Of a stretch of DNA of 64,000 nt, positions 44,932-55,620 are shown one piece after another. The notes under the pieces were generated by a model that was not told where the DNA came from, made no database searches, and saw only the letters and a program-made list of their open reading frames with translations. How positions within the stretch are numbered: position 1 is the stretch's first letter; every line of letters begins with the position of its first letter. This DNA is from Pseudomonas graminis (GTDB lineage Bacteria > Pseudomonadota > Gammaproteobacteria > Pseudomonadales > Pseudomonadaceae), in contig NZ_MTSB01000019.1 of assembly GCF_002093745.1 (NCBI RefSeq), forward strand, positions 50,423 to 114,422, written 5' to 3'. The position numbers and the translations under genes were made by a program.

Positions 44932-47900
44932 GCACTCATCGGTTCAACCTGTCAGCGCTGGCCGTCCGTGAGCGTTCGATCACCCTGTTTCTGATCTGCC
45001 TGATTACGCTGGCAGGGACCCTTGCCTTTTTCAAACTGGGCCGGGCCGAAGACCCGGCGTTTACGGTCAAGGTGATGACCGTGGTGTCCGTGTGGCCGGG
45101 CGCGACCGCCCAGGAGATGCAGGACCAAGTGGCGGAGAAGATCGAAAAGCGCCTTCAAGAACTGCGCTGGTACGACCGAACCGAGACCTACACCCGACCA
45201 GGCATGGCATTCACAACCCTGACCCTGCTCGACAGCACGCCGCCGTCGCAAGTGCCGGATGAGTTTTATCAGGCCCGCAAGAAAATCGGTGACGAGGCCA
45301 TGACGCTTCCGTCCGGGGTTATCGGGCCGATGGTCAACGACGAGTATTCGGACGTCACCTTCGCGCTGTTCGCGCTCAAGGCCAAAGGCGAGCCGCAACG
45401 CTTGCTGGCACGTGACGCCGAATCGCTGCGCCAGCGTTTGCTGCACGTGTCAGGGGTGAAGAAGGTCAATATTGTGGGCGAGCAGCCCGAGCGCATCTAC
45501 GTCGAGTTTTCTCACGAACGACTGGCAACCCTGGGGATCAGCCCCCAAGAGGTGTTTGCCGCGCTGAACAATCAGAACGCGCTGACCCCGGCAGGCTCGG
45601 TTGAAACCCGAGGGCAGCAGGTGTTCATCAGGCTGGACGGCGCGTTCGATGAGCTGCAAAAAATCCGTGATACACCGGTTGTGGCACAGGGCCGTACGTT
45701 GAAGCTGTCGGACATTGCCACGGTAAAGCGCGGTTACGAAGATCCGGCGACATTCATGATTCGCAACGGCGGCGAACCGGCGCTATTGCTGGGGATCGTC
45801 ATGCGCGATGGCTGGAACGGCCTCGACCTCGGCAAAGCGCTGGATCAGGAAGTGGGCGCGATCAACACCGAGCTGCCACTGGGCATGAGCCTGAGCAAGG
45901 TCACGGACCAGGCCGTCAACATCAGTTCGGCAGTCGATGAGTTCATGATCAAATTCTTCGTCGCCCTGTTGGTGGTCATGCTGGTCTGCTTTATCAGCAT
46001 GGGCTGGCGTGTCGGCGTGGTGGTCGCTGCCGCTGTACCGCTGACCCTGGCAGTGGTCTTCGTGATCATGGCCATGAGTGGCAAGAACTTCGACCGCATC
46101 ACACTGGGCTCGCTGATTCTGGCACTCGGGCTGCTGGTAGACGACGCGATCATCGCCATTGAAATGATGGTGGTGAAAATGGAAGAAGGCTACGACCGCA
46201 TCGCCGCGTCTGCCTACGCCTGGAGCCACACCGCCGCGCCCATGTTATCCGGCACCCTGGTCACCGCCGTCGGCTTCATGCCCAATGGCTTCGCCCGCTC
46301 CACCGCAGGTGAATACACCAGCAACATGTTCTGGATCGTCGGTATCGCGTTGATTGCCTCGTGGGTGGTCGCTGTGTTTTTCACCCCGTACCTCGGCGTC
46401 AAACTGCTGCCCGATGTGAAGCAGATCGAAGGCGGGCATCAAGCGCTGTACAACACCCCGCGCTACAACCGTTTCCGCCGGATGCTGGCGCGGGTCATCG
46501 CAGGCAAATGGCTGGTCGCAGGCTCGGTCATCGGGTTGTTTGTACTGGCCGTGCTCGGCATGGGGCTGGTCAAAAAGCAGTTCTTCCCGGTGTCCGACCG
46601 CCCTGAAGTGCTGATTGAAGTGCAAATGCCCTACGGCACCTCGATTGCTCAAACCAGTGCTGCGGCTGCAAAAGTGGAAAGCTGGCTGGCCGGGCAGACA
46701 GAAGCCGAAATCGTCACCGCCTACATTGGCCAGGGCGCACCGCGTTTCTATATGGCGATGGGGCCGGAATTGCCCGACCCGTCATTTGCCAAGATCGTGG
46801 TGCGCACCGACAGCCAGGCACAGCGCGATGCGCTAAAACACCGGTTGCGTCAGGCTATTTCCGATGGGCTGGCTGCCGAGGCACAGGTTCGCGTCACGCA
46901 ACTGGTCTTCGGCCCGTATTCGCCCTACCCCGTCGCCTACAGCATTGCCGGCCCGGACCCGGACGTGCTGCGCGGCCTTGCGGCGCAGGTACGACAGGTT
47001 ATGAACGCCAGCCCGATGATGCGCACCGTCAATACAGACTGGGGCACGCGTACGCCGGCGCTGCATTTCACCTTGCAACAGGACCGGATGCAGGCCATCG
47101 GGCTGAGTTCCAGCCAGGTCGCACAGCAACTGCAGTTCCTCCTGACCGGCCTGCCGATTACGGCGGTGCGCGAAGACATTCGCACCGTGCAGGTGGTGGC
47201 CCGTTCGGCGGGTGACACGCGACTTGATCCGGCGAAAATAATGGATTTCACCCTCACCGGCGTCGATGGGCAGCGTGTTCCGCTGTCGCAGATCGGTACA
47301 GTTGAAGTGCGGATGGAAGAACCGGTGATGCGACGGCGCGACCGCACGCCCACCCTCACCGTGCGCGGCGATATCGCCGACGGCCTGCAACCGCCGGATG
47401 TGTCGACAGCCATCACCCGAGCGTTACAGCCAGTTATCGACAAGCTGCCCAGTGGCTACCGGATCGATCAGGCGGGCTCAATAGAAGAGTCAGGCAAAGC
47501 AATGGCGGCGATGTTGCCGCTGTTCCCGATCATGCTGGCGGTCACGCTGATCATCCTGATTCTCCAGGTGCGGTCGATATCGGCCATGGTCATGGTGTTC
47601 CTGACCAGCCCGCTGGGGCTGATCGGCGTGGTGCCTACGCTGATCCTCTTTCAGCAGCCATTCGGCATCAACGCGCTGGTCGGGCTGATCGCACTGTCCG
47701 GCATTCTGATGCGCAATACGCTGATTCTGATCGGCCAGATCCACCATAACGAGCAGGCAGGGCTCGACCCGTTTCAAGCCGTGGTCGAAGCCACCGTGCA
47801 ACGTGCGCGCCCTGTGATACTGACGGCGCTGGCGGCCATTCTGGCGTTTATCCCGCTCACCCATTCGGTGTTCTGGGGCACCCTCGCCTACACGCTGATC

Positions 47901-48017
47901 GGCGGCACATTTGCGGGGACGGTGCTGACCCTGGTGTTTCTGCCGGCCATGTATTCGATCTGGTTCAGGATCAGGCCGGATGGCAGCGAGCGTCGGCGAG
48001 AGGCACAGGCCACCTGA
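44928..48017 (+). CDS. RND-family efflux transporter
   Basis: The 1029-residue pump has the RND layout: one N-terminal membrane helix, a large periplasmic loop, helices 2-6, a second loop, and helices 8-12. The proton-relay pair is in LGLLVDDAIIAIEMMV (helix 4). Another typical segment is FPIMLAVTLIILILQVRSIS. It starts RERSITLFLICLITLAGTLA with AEDPAFTVKVM, a signature seen in TriC-like multidrug and biocide pumps. Substrate cannot be read from sequence. Confidence 0.92.
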   Translation: MSTHRFNLSALAVRERSITLFLICLITLAGTLAFFKLGRAEDPAFTVKVMTVVSVWPGATAQEMQDQVAEKIEKRLQELRWYDRTETYTRPGMAFTTLTLLDSTPPSQVPDEFYQARKKIGDEAMTLPSGVIGPMVNDEYSDVTFALFALKAKGEPQRLLARDAESLRQRLLHVSGVKKVNIVGEQPERIYVEFSHERLATLGISPQEVFAALNNQNALTPAGSVETRGQQVFIRLDGAFDELQKIRDTPVVAQGRTLKLSDIATVKRGYEDPATFMIRNGGEPALLLGIVMRDGWNGLDLGKALDQEVGAINTELPLGMSLSKVTDQAVNISSAVDEFMIKFFVALLVVMLVCFISMGWRVGVVVAAAVPLTLAVVFVIMAMSGKNFDRITLGSLILALGLLVDDAIIAIEMMVVKMEEGYDRIAASAYAWSHTAAPMLSGTLVTAVGFMPNGFARSTAGEYTSNMFWIVGIALIASWVVAVFFTPYLGVKLLPDVKQIEGGHQALYNTPRYNRFRRMLARVIAGKWLVAGSVIGLFVLAVLGMGLVKKQFFPVSDRPEVLIEVQMPYGTSIAQTSAAAAKVESWLAGQTEAEIVTAYIGQGAPRFYMAMGPELPDPSFAKIVVRTDSQAQRDALKHRLRQAISDGLAAEAQVRVTQLVFGPYSPYPVAYSIAGPDPDVLRGLAAQVRQVMNASPMMRTVNTDWGTRTPALHFTLQQDRMQAIGLSSSQVAQQLQFLLTGLPITAVREDIRTVQVVARSAGDTRLDPAKIMDFTLTGVDGQRVPLSQIGTVEVRMEEPVMRRRDRTPTLTVRGDIADGLQPPDVSTAITRALQPVIDKLPSGYRIDQAGSIEESGKAMAAMLPLFPIMLAVTLIILILQVRSISAMVMVFLTSPLGLIGVVPTLILFQQPFGINALVGLIALSGILMRNTLILIGQIHHNEQAGLDPFQAVVEATVQRARPVILTALAAILAFIPLTHSVFWGTLAYTLIGGTFAGTVLTLVFLPAMYSIWFRIRPDGSERRREAQAT

Positions 48018-48027
48018 ATACAGTCAT

Positions 48028-49131
48028 TCAGAAATGCAGGCGGCCTGCCGGTGAGTAAGGCGCGGGGTCAATGATCGGCTTGCCGCCCAGTAACAGATCA
48101 GTGATCAGCTGACACGAGGCCGGCGCCAGCACAAGGCCGTTGCGGTAATGACCGCAGTTGAGCCACAGCCCGTCGAAGCCGGCCAACTGCCCGATGAAGG
48201 GAATGCCTTCGGGCGAGCCGGGACGCAGGCCTGCCCATTGGGCGACAGGTGCGGCATTGGCCAGTTGGGGAAGCAATTCGATGGCCGATGCCTTGAGACT
48301 TTCCAGCGCGGCGTGCGTGGTGGTCTTGTCGAACCCTTCGTGCTCCAGCGTGCTCCCGATCAGGATATGGCCGTCGCGACGCGGAATCGCATAGCGCCCT
48401 TTTGCCAGAACCATGCTGGACAGAAAGTCCGATGCACAGCGGTAGAGAATCATCTGCCCTTTGACCGGTTCGACCGGCAGCTCCAGGCCAAGGGTCTTGA
48501 GCAGTTCGCCGCTCCAGGCGCCTGCCGCCAGAATCACCCGATCACCGGTGACATGACCTGACGGCGTACACACGCCTGAGATCCTGCTGCCCTCACGCAC
48601 AAAGCCGCTGACTTCGCACTGCTCGCGAACTTCGACGTTCGGCATCGCCAGCAGCGCGGCCTTGAGCGATTTGACCAGCCGGGGGTTGCGCACGTTGGCC
48701 ACGTCGGCCATGTGGATCGCCCGCGAGTACCCCTTCCCCAGCGCTGGCACAGCGTCATTTACCGCCGAGACATCGACGCGGCTCAATGGCCGGCTCGCGC
48801 GTACCGCCCATTCAAGCGCAGCCTGCTCGTCGTCAAGGTCGAGCCAATACAGGCCGGTCTTGTGAACCTCGGGGTCGATACCGGTCTGTGCGAGCAAACG
48901 CTCGGCGAGGTGCGGGTAGAAGTCCTGTGACCAATGCGCCAGCGCAGTAACTGCGGGGCTGTAGCGCCACGGATAGAGCGGCGAAACAATCCCGCCACCA
49001 GCCCAGGAGGATTCCTGACCCACCTCCGAACGATCCAGCAACACAATGTTGACCTGCTCGGAGGCGAGATTGAAGGCGGTCAGCAGCCCTATGACGCCAC
49101 CGCCGACAATGACTGTTTTTTGCTTGGACAT
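48028..49131 (-). CDS. thiO: FAD-dependent glycine oxidase ThiO
   Basis: The 367-residue enzyme has an N-terminal dinucleotide-binding fold (TVIVGGGVIGLLTAFNLA), the family segment VGQESSWAGGGIVSPLYPW, and a C-terminal FAD/substrate part (GLWLNCGHYRNGLVLAPAS). It oxidises glycine to iminoacetic acid for thiamine thiazole synthesis. It lies at the end of the leftward pilus cluster, in the same relative place as in other pseudomonads. Confidence 0.92.
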   Translation of the reverse strand: MSKQKTVIVGGGVIGLLTAFNLASEQVNIVLLDRSEVGQESSWAGGGIVSPLYPWRYSPAVTALAHWSQDFYPHLAERLLAQTGIDPEVHKTGLYWLDLDDEQAALEWAVRASRPLSRVDVSAVNDAVPALGKGYSRAIHMADVANVRNPRLVKSLKAALLAMPNVEVREQCEVSGFVREGSRISGVCTPSGHVTGDRVILAAGAWSGELLKTLGLELPVEPVKGQMILYRCASDFLSSMVLAKGRYAIPRRDGHILIGSTLEHEGFDKTTTHAALESLKASAIELLPQLANAAPVAQWAGLRPGSPEGIPFIGQLAGFDGLWLNCGHYRNGLVLAPASCQLITDLLLGGKPIIDPAPYSPAGRLHF

Positions 49132-49158
49132 CTTGGTCTCTGGACAAGGAAAACGGTT

Positions 49159-49563
49159 TCAGCGGCCCCAGCAGTCTTTGGTGGTCACGCCGGTGGTCGC
49201 GCCTGAGTTGCTTCGCGCACCGGTGTTGGTGATCACGAAGCTGCCGCACTTGTCGCCTGCCATCAGCGTGCCGCCGATCGGTGTGGCTGTCAGGGTGAAG
49301 TCGGTAGCGTTAACAACGGGAAGGATGTTGTAGTAAGTGTTACCGCCGCTCAAACCCACAAGATTTGCATAAGACCCGTTGTTTCGCGAATACCAGCGTT
49401 CCAGCGCCTGCGTCTGCTCTGAAAGCAAGCTGGCGATGGCCGAGCGCTGGGTGCGCTTCACGTACTCGGTGTAACTGGGGTAAGCGATGGCGGCCAGAAT
49501 ACCGACAATCGCCACGACGATCATGAGTTCGATCAACGTAAAGCCCCTGGATGTCGCTCGCAT
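49159..49563 (-). CDS. pilE: Type IV minor pilin PilE
   Basis: From ATG 49563 (GGGAAG upstream) the prepilin has a short basic leader ending in Gly before [20 protein letters not shown], the conserved type IV pilin helix with Glu5, and a C-terminal disulfide pair (GDKCGSF and TKDCWGR). At 134 residues it fits PilE. It follows pilY1 in the minor-pilin operon and would help prime pilus assembly. Confidence 0.92.
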   Translation of the reverse strand: MRATSRGFTLIELMIVVAIVGILAAIAYPSYTEYVKRTQRSAIASLLSEQTQALERWYSRNNGSYANLVGLSGGNTYYNILPVVNATDFTLTATPIGGTLMAGDKCGSFVITNTGARSNSGATTGVTTKDCWGR

Positions 49564-49574
49564 GATTCGCTTCC

Positions 49575-52500
49575 CTATTGGATTTGTCGCCACATGATGC
49601 GCTGGTAAACGTTACCACTGCCGCCCTTTTCTTTCAGGACATCAGGCGTGTTGCCCGTGGAGTTGTTGATGATCTTCACTTCATTGCCGTCACCCGTACC
49701 CGACACGATAGCCGATACGACGGGAATACCCGTGTACCCGAGCCCGGCAGCGTACAGGTCGGAATTGTTGATGTTGTTATCGCCGTTGGTGTCGAGCACC
49801 TGATAGTTAAGCATGCTACCGGTGGCAGCATTGAGCTCAAAGACGCGCCCGGTGCCCGTACTTTCGCAAGGGTCGGCGGAGTTTACGGATGCTGTCGAGA
49901 AGATAATCCGGCCCCGACTGGTCTGCGCCGGGTAAATGATCCGCTCGCCCAGGTACGGCGCCACCGCCGAGAGCGGCATGTACCAGCCTTTTTTGACGGA
50001 CCAGTCCACATCATTGGTGGTCGACGTGAAATACGTGGTGCCGTTGCTGATGACACTGCCATTGACCGCTTGTGCCTGCAGGTTTGCTTCTACAGTGCTG
50101 CCCGTTCCGGCATCGGCATCCCATATCGCATAGAAGTCCTGAAGCGCGGTGGTTTGCTTGTCTGCAACTTCAATGAACTTGCCGGTCCCGAAATAAACGA
50201 TCTTGCCATTGAGCGGGTGATCGAGCACGAAGGGCTGAACGGTGATGGGCTGAGCGGCACCGCGTGGTGCGGTGAACAATGGCGCGCCGCCAAAAGCCAC
50301 TTTCCAGCTGGAAGCGGCTGCGCCACTCATGTCGAACTTCCACAACCGCCCTTTCAGATCGCCTGCGTACGCAGCCACAACCACGTTCTGGGCGTTGACG
50401 CGCAGTTTGACTGAAGAGAGCCCGTTATCTGTTTCGCTGTTGAGGACCGGCGTCTGGATCTCGGTGATGAATGCCCCGGTATTGGCATTCAGTACATACA
50501 GCGAGGCCCTGCCTGTGAAGCTGCCGTAACCGTTCCCCACCACCATAATTCCTGTGCCGTCCGCCATCCGCGCAACATCCGGTTTTGCATAGGTGTAACC
50601 AAGATTGTTGAATTTATTGTTGGCGTCGGACGTGTCAGGGGCTTTGACCTCCCACAGCGCGCTGACGGTGTTACTCGTGCCCTCAAATAGCTTGATGGCG
50701 AAGAATGCCTTGCCACCCGCTCCGGTACCGCCATAAGCCACGGTGCGCCACGCGGTACCCGAGGACAGTTGCGTATCGAACACTGAAATCTGACCATCTA
50801 CCGTGAATTTGTGAACGCCAGATCCATAGGAGGTGGAGGCGATGGTCGCCAGCGAGGTCAGCGCTGTCGAGGGCATGTACGCATATCGCCTTGAGCCGTC
50901 GGTTGGGCTGATAACGTTAAAAAATCCGTCGTTGGCGTTGGCCAGAATGCTGTAATTCATCTTGGCGGCTTTGGTGGCCAGGTACGTGGTATAGGTGGTG
51001 TCACCTATCAGGTCAGAAGCGGTTTTTTGCGAAGGCAATGCCGCGCCGAGAGAAGAGTTGACGATGTCACCCAGCAGCCGGGTACGTGTTCGAAGCTTGG
51101 CGTTGGCGGTCCCTTTGGACCAGGCGATAAGCTCTTCACCTGTCACGTTGGTCGGTAACGTCGCATTCAGCGCAGCCTGTTGAGCAGGGCTGAAACTGGC
51201 ATATTCCAGGGGAATCTTCGTCGGCGTGGAAAGCGTGCTCCACGACTCGAATACCGGCGGCGTCGAGCCAGTGACAATAGCCGTGTCCGTCGTCCAGACC
51301 GGCGCACTCAAGGCACCTGTTGTCTGATCCAGATTGAAGGCCCTGATAGTGCCATGCCAATCGCTCGGATCGTAAAGCGTCTGATAGAACTGAGTACCTG
51401 TCTGAAGCGTCGATGAGTTTGCCGCGCCCCCTGCGCCAGAGCCTACTTTGGCGTAGATGTCGCTCAATGCGAGATCCAGCGCAGAGCTGAGCCCCGAACT
51501 GTCGTTGGCCTGGAAGTATTTGCCATGACCGTGGGTATCGTTGGCAGCATCGTTAAGCATCTGGTTCGATGCCGTGAAGCCGATGGTGTATGTGCTGAGG
51601 TTCTGTTTCGCGAAACCGGCGGTGTCCCAGCTTTTGCCGGTCAGGTCGCCGCCCGACGTCACGGCGTCACGACGCAGGTCGATGTCATAGGCAAATTTGG
51701 CCAGGTCGTCCAGATAGAGCGTATCCCCTTCACCATCGCCCGACAGGTTGTCGCCATCATTGGCGGCGTTCAAATCCCAGTTGGGCAGCGAGCGGGTCGT
51801 GTCCAGAACATCGTCAGGGTCATTGGTGGGAAACGTCCGGTCATAAGTCGGCAAGCCATCGGTAATAACGACACCGTAGTTTTTCTGGCAACGGTATTGA
51901 ATCGGACTCACGTAGTTCGAGCCACTCTGATAGAACGGCGACATCCCGCGAAAATACCGCGTGATCTCGTAATAGGTTTCCGCCAGCGGGGTGTTGGCTG
52001 AAGGGGTCAGGTTGGCGATAGCCAATTTGAGGTTGTCACTGTTTTTAGTGGCCTGATCTTGAGTGACCTCGTTAGGTTGATAAGTAGTGCGCGCGACAGG
52101 CGCCAGGTCTGTAACGATCCTGGCTATCTTGCCCCCAGGCCCCGAATCAAAATTGTTGGGATCATTGAACGTGGCCAGCCCGATCCTGAGTGAGGAGTTG
52201 TTTGTCACCAGGTTGGTTGCTACGGATTTCGCAACCTTCATACGGTAATCGTTGGGGATGACACCGTTCAGGTAATTGCGCACGCCGGAAGAGTTGGGCT
52301 GGACCAGGTCAATCAAATAGGACAGGTAGTTGGCTGTGTAACGCGTCAACCCGCCGCCGGCAGGATCGGGAAGCGCAAGGCAGTAGCGAATGTTATTGCG
52401 AAAGACAGGACGACCTCCAGACGGACACAGCAGCGCAAAGTTGAAAATGCTGACCCCGTTGATGTCCCCTAGCGACAATGCATCGTCCCCCGATATTGTG

Positions 52501-52784
52501 CTCAAAAAGGGGCAAGGGACGGTGATGAAACCACTGATACATTGGGTGGAGTAATAACTGATGTCTGACTGTTTGATCGTCGGGTTAAACCCCGACGCCC
52601 AGATGATGTTGTACATACTGCCCGAGTTGTCCACGAGCAGCATCAGGTTGGGCGGCACTGCCGGGGAACTCAACAAGGGGACTTGCGCGGGAGTGAAAGC
52701 ATACACCGGGCTGGCCAGATACAGCGCCAGCAGCGCGCCATACAGGAACTTCAGGCCACCACGAAACGCCCTAGCAATTGCCAT
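49575..52784 (-). CDS. pilY1: Pilus tip-associated protein PilY1
   Basis: The protein of 1069 residues has a signal peptide ([16 protein letters not shown]), an N-terminal von Willebrand A-like region with the metal-binding DNSGSM, and the C-terminal PilY1 beta-propeller with the calcium loop [17 protein letters not shown]. It works at the pilus tip in extension, adhesion and surface sensing. I prefer ATG 52784 ([10 protein letters not shown]), which has GGAGAG six bases upstream and overlaps pilX by 14 bases, over the upstream ATG 52826. Confidence 0.93.
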   Translation of the reverse strand: MAIARAFRGGLKFLYGALLALYLASPVYAFTPAQVPLLSSPAVPPNLMLLVDNSGSMYNIIWASGFNPTIKQSDISYYSTQCISGFITVPCPFLSTISGDDALSLGDINGVSIFNFALLCPSGGRPVFRNNIRYCLALPDPAGGGLTRYTANYLSYLIDLVQPNSSGVRNYLNGVIPNDYRMKVAKSVATNLVTNNSSLRIGLATFNDPNNFDSGPGGKIARIVTDLAPVARTTYQPNEVTQDQATKNSDNLKLAIANLTPSANTPLAETYYEITRYFRGMSPFYQSGSNYVSPIQYRCQKNYGVVITDGLPTYDRTFPTNDPDDVLDTTRSLPNWDLNAANDGDNLSGDGEGDTLYLDDLAKFAYDIDLRRDAVTSGGDLTGKSWDTAGFAKQNLSTYTIGFTASNQMLNDAANDTHGHGKYFQANDSSGLSSALDLALSDIYAKVGSGAGGAANSSTLQTGTQFYQTLYDPSDWHGTIRAFNLDQTTGALSAPVWTTDTAIVTGSTPPVFESWSTLSTPTKIPLEYASFSPAQQAALNATLPTNVTGEELIAWSKGTANAKLRTRTRLLGDIVNSSLGAALPSQKTASDLIGDTTYTTYLATKAAKMNYSILANANDGFFNVISPTDGSRRYAYMPSTALTSLATIASTSYGSGVHKFTVDGQISVFDTQLSSGTAWRTVAYGGTGAGGKAFFAIKLFEGTSNTVSALWEVKAPDTSDANNKFNNLGYTYAKPDVARMADGTGIMVVGNGYGSFTGRASLYVLNANTGAFITEIQTPVLNSETDNGLSSVKLRVNAQNVVVAAYAGDLKGRLWKFDMSGAAASSWKVAFGGAPLFTAPRGAAQPITVQPFVLDHPLNGKIVYFGTGKFIEVADKQTTALQDFYAIWDADAGTGSTVEANLQAQAVNGSVISNGTTYFTSTTNDVDWSVKKGWYMPLSAVAPYLGERIIYPAQTSRGRIIFSTASVNSADPCESTGTGRVFELNAATGSMLNYQVLDTNGDNNINNSDLYAAGLGYTGIPVVSAIVSGTGDGNEVKIINNSTGNTPDVLKEKGGSGNVYQRIMWRQIQ

Positions 52785-53271
52785 AAATACTCTCCAGCAC
52801 CGTTCGCGAAGTGCCTTGAATGGCAATTGCGGTTACCCGATACATTGTGACCGACCCCGTGCAATTCGCAGGGCTCCGTATGGGCGTAGCCGTGGTGCCC
52901 AGATTCTGGATACCAAACATCGCAGCGCTTGTGCCAATCCAGTTCACGCCAGAAGTCCCCATCCCCGGATTCAGCACTGTAGTCGAATCAGCCGGCGGGG
53001 CGCAGCCGGCAGGTGGCGTACAGGAAGCCATTGAAAAATCGGGCTTCATGATCGACGACTCGCCGAGACGCAGTTGCGCCTCGGCCGCCTGAAAAGAGAC
53101 ATTACGAACCGTCACGCTGCCCGCCATCTTTTCCTGCAACGTGGCGTTCTGCATGGATGAAATGCCCAGCAGCGTCAGCAGCAGCAGGAACACCAGACTG
53201 ACCAGCAGCACCATGCCGCGCTGCCTGGCAGGAAACGCAACTGTCGAGTTGAATCGCATGTTCTTGTTCAT
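52771..53271 (-). CDS. pilX: Minor pilin-like protein PilX
   Basis: The product of 166 residues begins MNKNMRFNSTVAFPARQRGM, then VLLVSLVFLLLLTLLGISSM, a pilin-type N-terminal helix preceded by Gly. The rest carries cysteines in SCTPPAGC and PANCTG. A TTG at 53286, overlapping the pilW stop, is a possible earlier start. It lies between pilW and pilY1, the usual place, and probably joins the tip complex. Confidence 0.88.
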   Translation of the reverse strand: MNKNMRFNSTVAFPARQRGMVLLVSLVFLLLLTLLGISSMQNATLQEKMAGSVTVRNVSFQAAEAQLRLGESSIMKPDFSMASCTPPAGCAPPADSTTVLNPGMGTSGVNWIGTSAAMFGIQNLGTTATPIRSPANCTGSVTMYRVTAIAIQGTSRTVLESIYGNC

Positions 53272-53282
53272 GCCCGGCCCGT

Positions 53283-53987
53283 TCAAAAGCGATTACGCAG
53301 ATAAGCAACGACGCTGTACTGCTGATTCTGAACCCGCCCGCTCGGGTCAGATAACGTCAAGCGGATAAGCACGCTGCGTATATCGACAGCGTTGGCAGGC
53401 GTAATGGTTTGGGTGTAGGACATCGGGTTGCCCACCATACCGAATAAAACATCGAACCCGACGACGTTCTGCAGCAACGGCTCCGTCTTTCCCGCCGTAG
53501 TGGCCTGGATGTTCAGGTCTGTGCCATTAAGCGTGTAAACCAGTTGCCGCAGGGGAAAAGCGGTTTGCCCGGCAGCCGGCGCACGAGCGCCGACGTAGAG
53601 CTGAGTCGATGTTATGCAGTCGGAGATAATGGTCCAGGTCGGCGAGCTTCCAGTGATTCCGATATCAGCGGTCACCAGCGTCAACCTGCGGTTCGCGTTA
53701 TCCCAGAGTATCTGGTTTTCCATCGCAAGAGGCCGGCTGATGGCAGGCGCGACGGGCGCAGAACTGTCGAGCTTCAGGCAACCATTCATTCCGGTCATCC
53801 TGATTTCCTGCACCAGTTTGCTCAAGATGAAACGGGCGTCTTCCTGCATCCGGGCGGCCGAGTTCTGACTCTGATACGTGGCTCGGGAGGCGGAGAATAT
53901 CTGAACGATCCCCAGGCTCACCACCAGCCCGATGACCAGCGCCACCATGATTTCGACCAGCCCGAAACCTTTGGACGTATTCCTCAT
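53283..53987 (-). CDS. pilW: Minor pilin PilW
   Basis: The 234-residue prepilin starts MRNTSKGFGLVEIMVALVIG, with the processing site after Gly7 and Glu5 of the mature protein, followed by the usual hydrophobic helix. Two cysteines (NGCLKL and SDCITS) lie in the globular domain. Its start overlaps the pilV stop by ATGA, and its end lies close to pilX. Confidence 0.9.
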   Translation of the reverse strand: MRNTSKGFGLVEIMVALVIGLVVSLGIVQIFSASRATYQSQNSAARMQEDARFILSKLVQEIRMTGMNGCLKLDSSAPVAPAISRPLAMENQILWDNANRRLTLVTADIGITGSSPTWTIISDCITSTQLYVGARAPAAGQTAFPLRQLVYTLNGTDLNIQATTAGKTEPLLQNVVGFDVLFGMVGNPMSYTQTITPANAVDIRSVLIRLTLSDPSGRVQNQQYSVVAYLRNRF

Positions 53988-54508
53988 GGGTTGACCCCGA
54001 TTCGGGAGGTCAGTGTAAAGCTCCGAGGTGTCGGAGCCGCCGGAGTGGCCGTAGGGCTTCCTGTTGCCTGATTGCTCGCGCTGGCAGCGCGGGTATCGCT
54101 CCAGCCAATGGTGATGGTTACTTCCGGAGCATTGCTGACAGTGATACTGCCCGTGCCGCTCTGGCCTGCAAAATTGATGATGTTGTCCCTGAAATCAGAA
54201 AGATCCTGCTGGCGTGCGTTATTCAGATTGGCAGCAGGCGCCGCTGCCAGATTCGCCAGGGCATACGTCGCCAGCACATTGGTCGAGCCGTTGGCACTTG
54301 AGTTGCCGTCAACATTGGCGCGGATGCGGTCCATCATGTCGTAAGCGATAAAGCTGGCCTGGCTGCTCATGGTCGAGCTGTCGGTGTACTTGAGGGCATT
54401 GAGCTGAATGGCGGCAGCGCCCAGCAGGCCGATGGCCAGGATCAAGACCGAAACCAGCACTTCGATCAGCGTCATGCCGGACTGGCGATACCGCACGTGG
54501 CAGGTCAT
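53984..54508 (-). CDS. pilV: Minor pilin PilV
   Basis: From ATG 54508, which overlaps the fimU stop, the 174-residue prepilin has a basic leader and SGMTLIEVLVSVLILAIGLL, the pilin helix with Glu5. The segment LGAAAIQLNALKYTDSS is typical of PilV. It acts with FimU, PilW, PilX and PilE in priming pilus assembly. Confidence 0.9.
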   Translation of the reverse strand: MTCHVRYRQSGMTLIEVLVSVLILAIGLLGAAAIQLNALKYTDSSTMSSQASFIAYDMMDRIRANVDGNSSANGSTNVLATYALANLAAAPAANLNNARQQDLSDFRDNIINFAGQSGTGSITVSNAPEVTITIGWSDTRAASASNQATGSPTATPAAPTPRSFTLTSRIGVNP

Positions 54509-54981
54509 CCGCAGCCCCCACCGAGGACAATTCTGCCCGTCAGGCAAATCATCATGGTTCTAGTGATAGTGCCCCGGGTGTAGGTCATGGTTACCGCCGT
54601 AGCCGGGGCGCTGAGCCCGCCCAGGTTATTGAAATCAATGGCCGTCACATTGTTATCCGCGGCCAGCGTTCCGCCACTGCTCATCGCCGCAACCTTGCGA
54701 AGCGCAGCGGGTTTCGCACTGGTGTCGGAAACCGGATAAACCTGCAATTCGTTATTCCACGCTTGCTTGTCTGTTGGCGCGATGCGTATCCCCACTCCCC
54801 TGTTTATCGCCTCAAGGCGCGCATAGTTGAGGGCCCGCTGCAAATCGCTGATTTCGGTGTCGGCCTTGCTGCTCTGGATGGAGCTGGTGAAATTCGGGAT
54901 AGCGATAGCCGCCAGGATAGCCACCAGAGACACAGTGACTAACAATTCGATGAGGCTGAATCCCTTGGCTATATAACGCAT
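54505..54981 (-). CDS. fimU: Minor pilin FimU (GspH/FimT type)
   Basis: The 158-residue prepilin begins MRYIAKGFSLIELLVTVSLV, with cleavage after Gly7 and Glu5 in place, and has the GspH/FimT-type globular domain (ALNYARLEAINRGVGIRIAP) with a C-terminal Cys pair (MICLTG and GGGCG). It is the first gene of the leftward minor-pilin operon. ATG 54981 was chosen because upstream codons would put the leader inside the protein. Confidence 0.88.
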   Translation of the reverse strand: MRYIAKGFSLIELLVTVSLVAILAAIAIPNFTSSIQSSKADTEISDLQRALNYARLEAINRGVGIRIAPTDKQAWNNELQVYPVSDTSAKPAALRKVAAMSSGGTLAADNNVTAIDFNNLGGLSAPATAVTMTYTRGTITRTMMICLTGRIVLGGGCG

Positions 54982-55113
54982 TGAGTGTCTCCTAGGCCTG
55001 ACGACTATAAGGCAGCAATGCCGCAGGAAAATCCATAGCGGGACGTACGGTTGTTTTGTGACGACGAACGCCCGCAAGGTTCTGAAACAGCGGTTTCCAG
55101 GGAGGGAAAGCAC

Positions 55114-55614
55114 ATGAAGCATGCCGGGTTCACACTGGTCGAATTACTGATCGTAGTCGCACTGGTCGCCATTCTCGCCAACATCGCAACACCTTCTTTC
55201 AAAGAACTGATCGATTCCAGTCGAGGGCGTGCAACCGCTCAGGAGCTGGCCAGCGGCATTCGCTCGGCCAGAGTCGCCGCGATAACGCGTAATCAGATCG
55301 TGACCATTCATGCCATCGAGGACGACTGGAGCAATGGCTGGCGGATCATACTCGACCCGGATGGCAAAGGTCCGGACGAAAACGATACGTTACTTGTAGA
55401 GCGCGCCAGTGACGGCAAAAGTCGGGTGTCAGGCAGCCGCAAGCGTGCCAGGCAGTTGAGCTTCAATGGTCTGGGCGGTTTGCGAGGCAGAACCAACGAT
55501 ACGCTGCATGTGTGCGCCAGCGGCCAGCCGGTCAGCAACTATCGCGTGATAGTCGCCGCCACCGGCAGGGTCAGGCTTGAAGATACAAAGAAGGCCTCAG
55601 CCTTGTGCGGCTGA
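55114..55614 (+). CDS. fimT: GspH/FimT-type minor pilin, FimT-like
   Basis: From ATG 55114 (GGGAGGGAAAGC upstream) the 166-residue prepilin begins MKHAGFTLVELLIVVALVAI, with a five-residue leader and Glu5. The globular part is of FimT/GspH type (ELASGIRSARVAAITRNQIV) with a C-terminal Cys pair. It is divergent from fimU and convergent with ispH, with only six bases to the ispH stop. FimT proteins have been linked to DNA uptake by type IV pili. Confidence 0.88.
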   Translation: MKHAGFTLVELLIVVALVAILANIATPSFKELIDSSRGRATAQELASGIRSARVAAITRNQIVTIHAIEDDWSNGWRIILDPDGKGPDENDTLLVERASDGKSRVSGSRKRARQLSFNGLGGLRGRTNDTLHVCASGQPVSNYRVIVAATGRVRLEDTKKASALCG

Positions 55615-55620
55615 GTGGCC

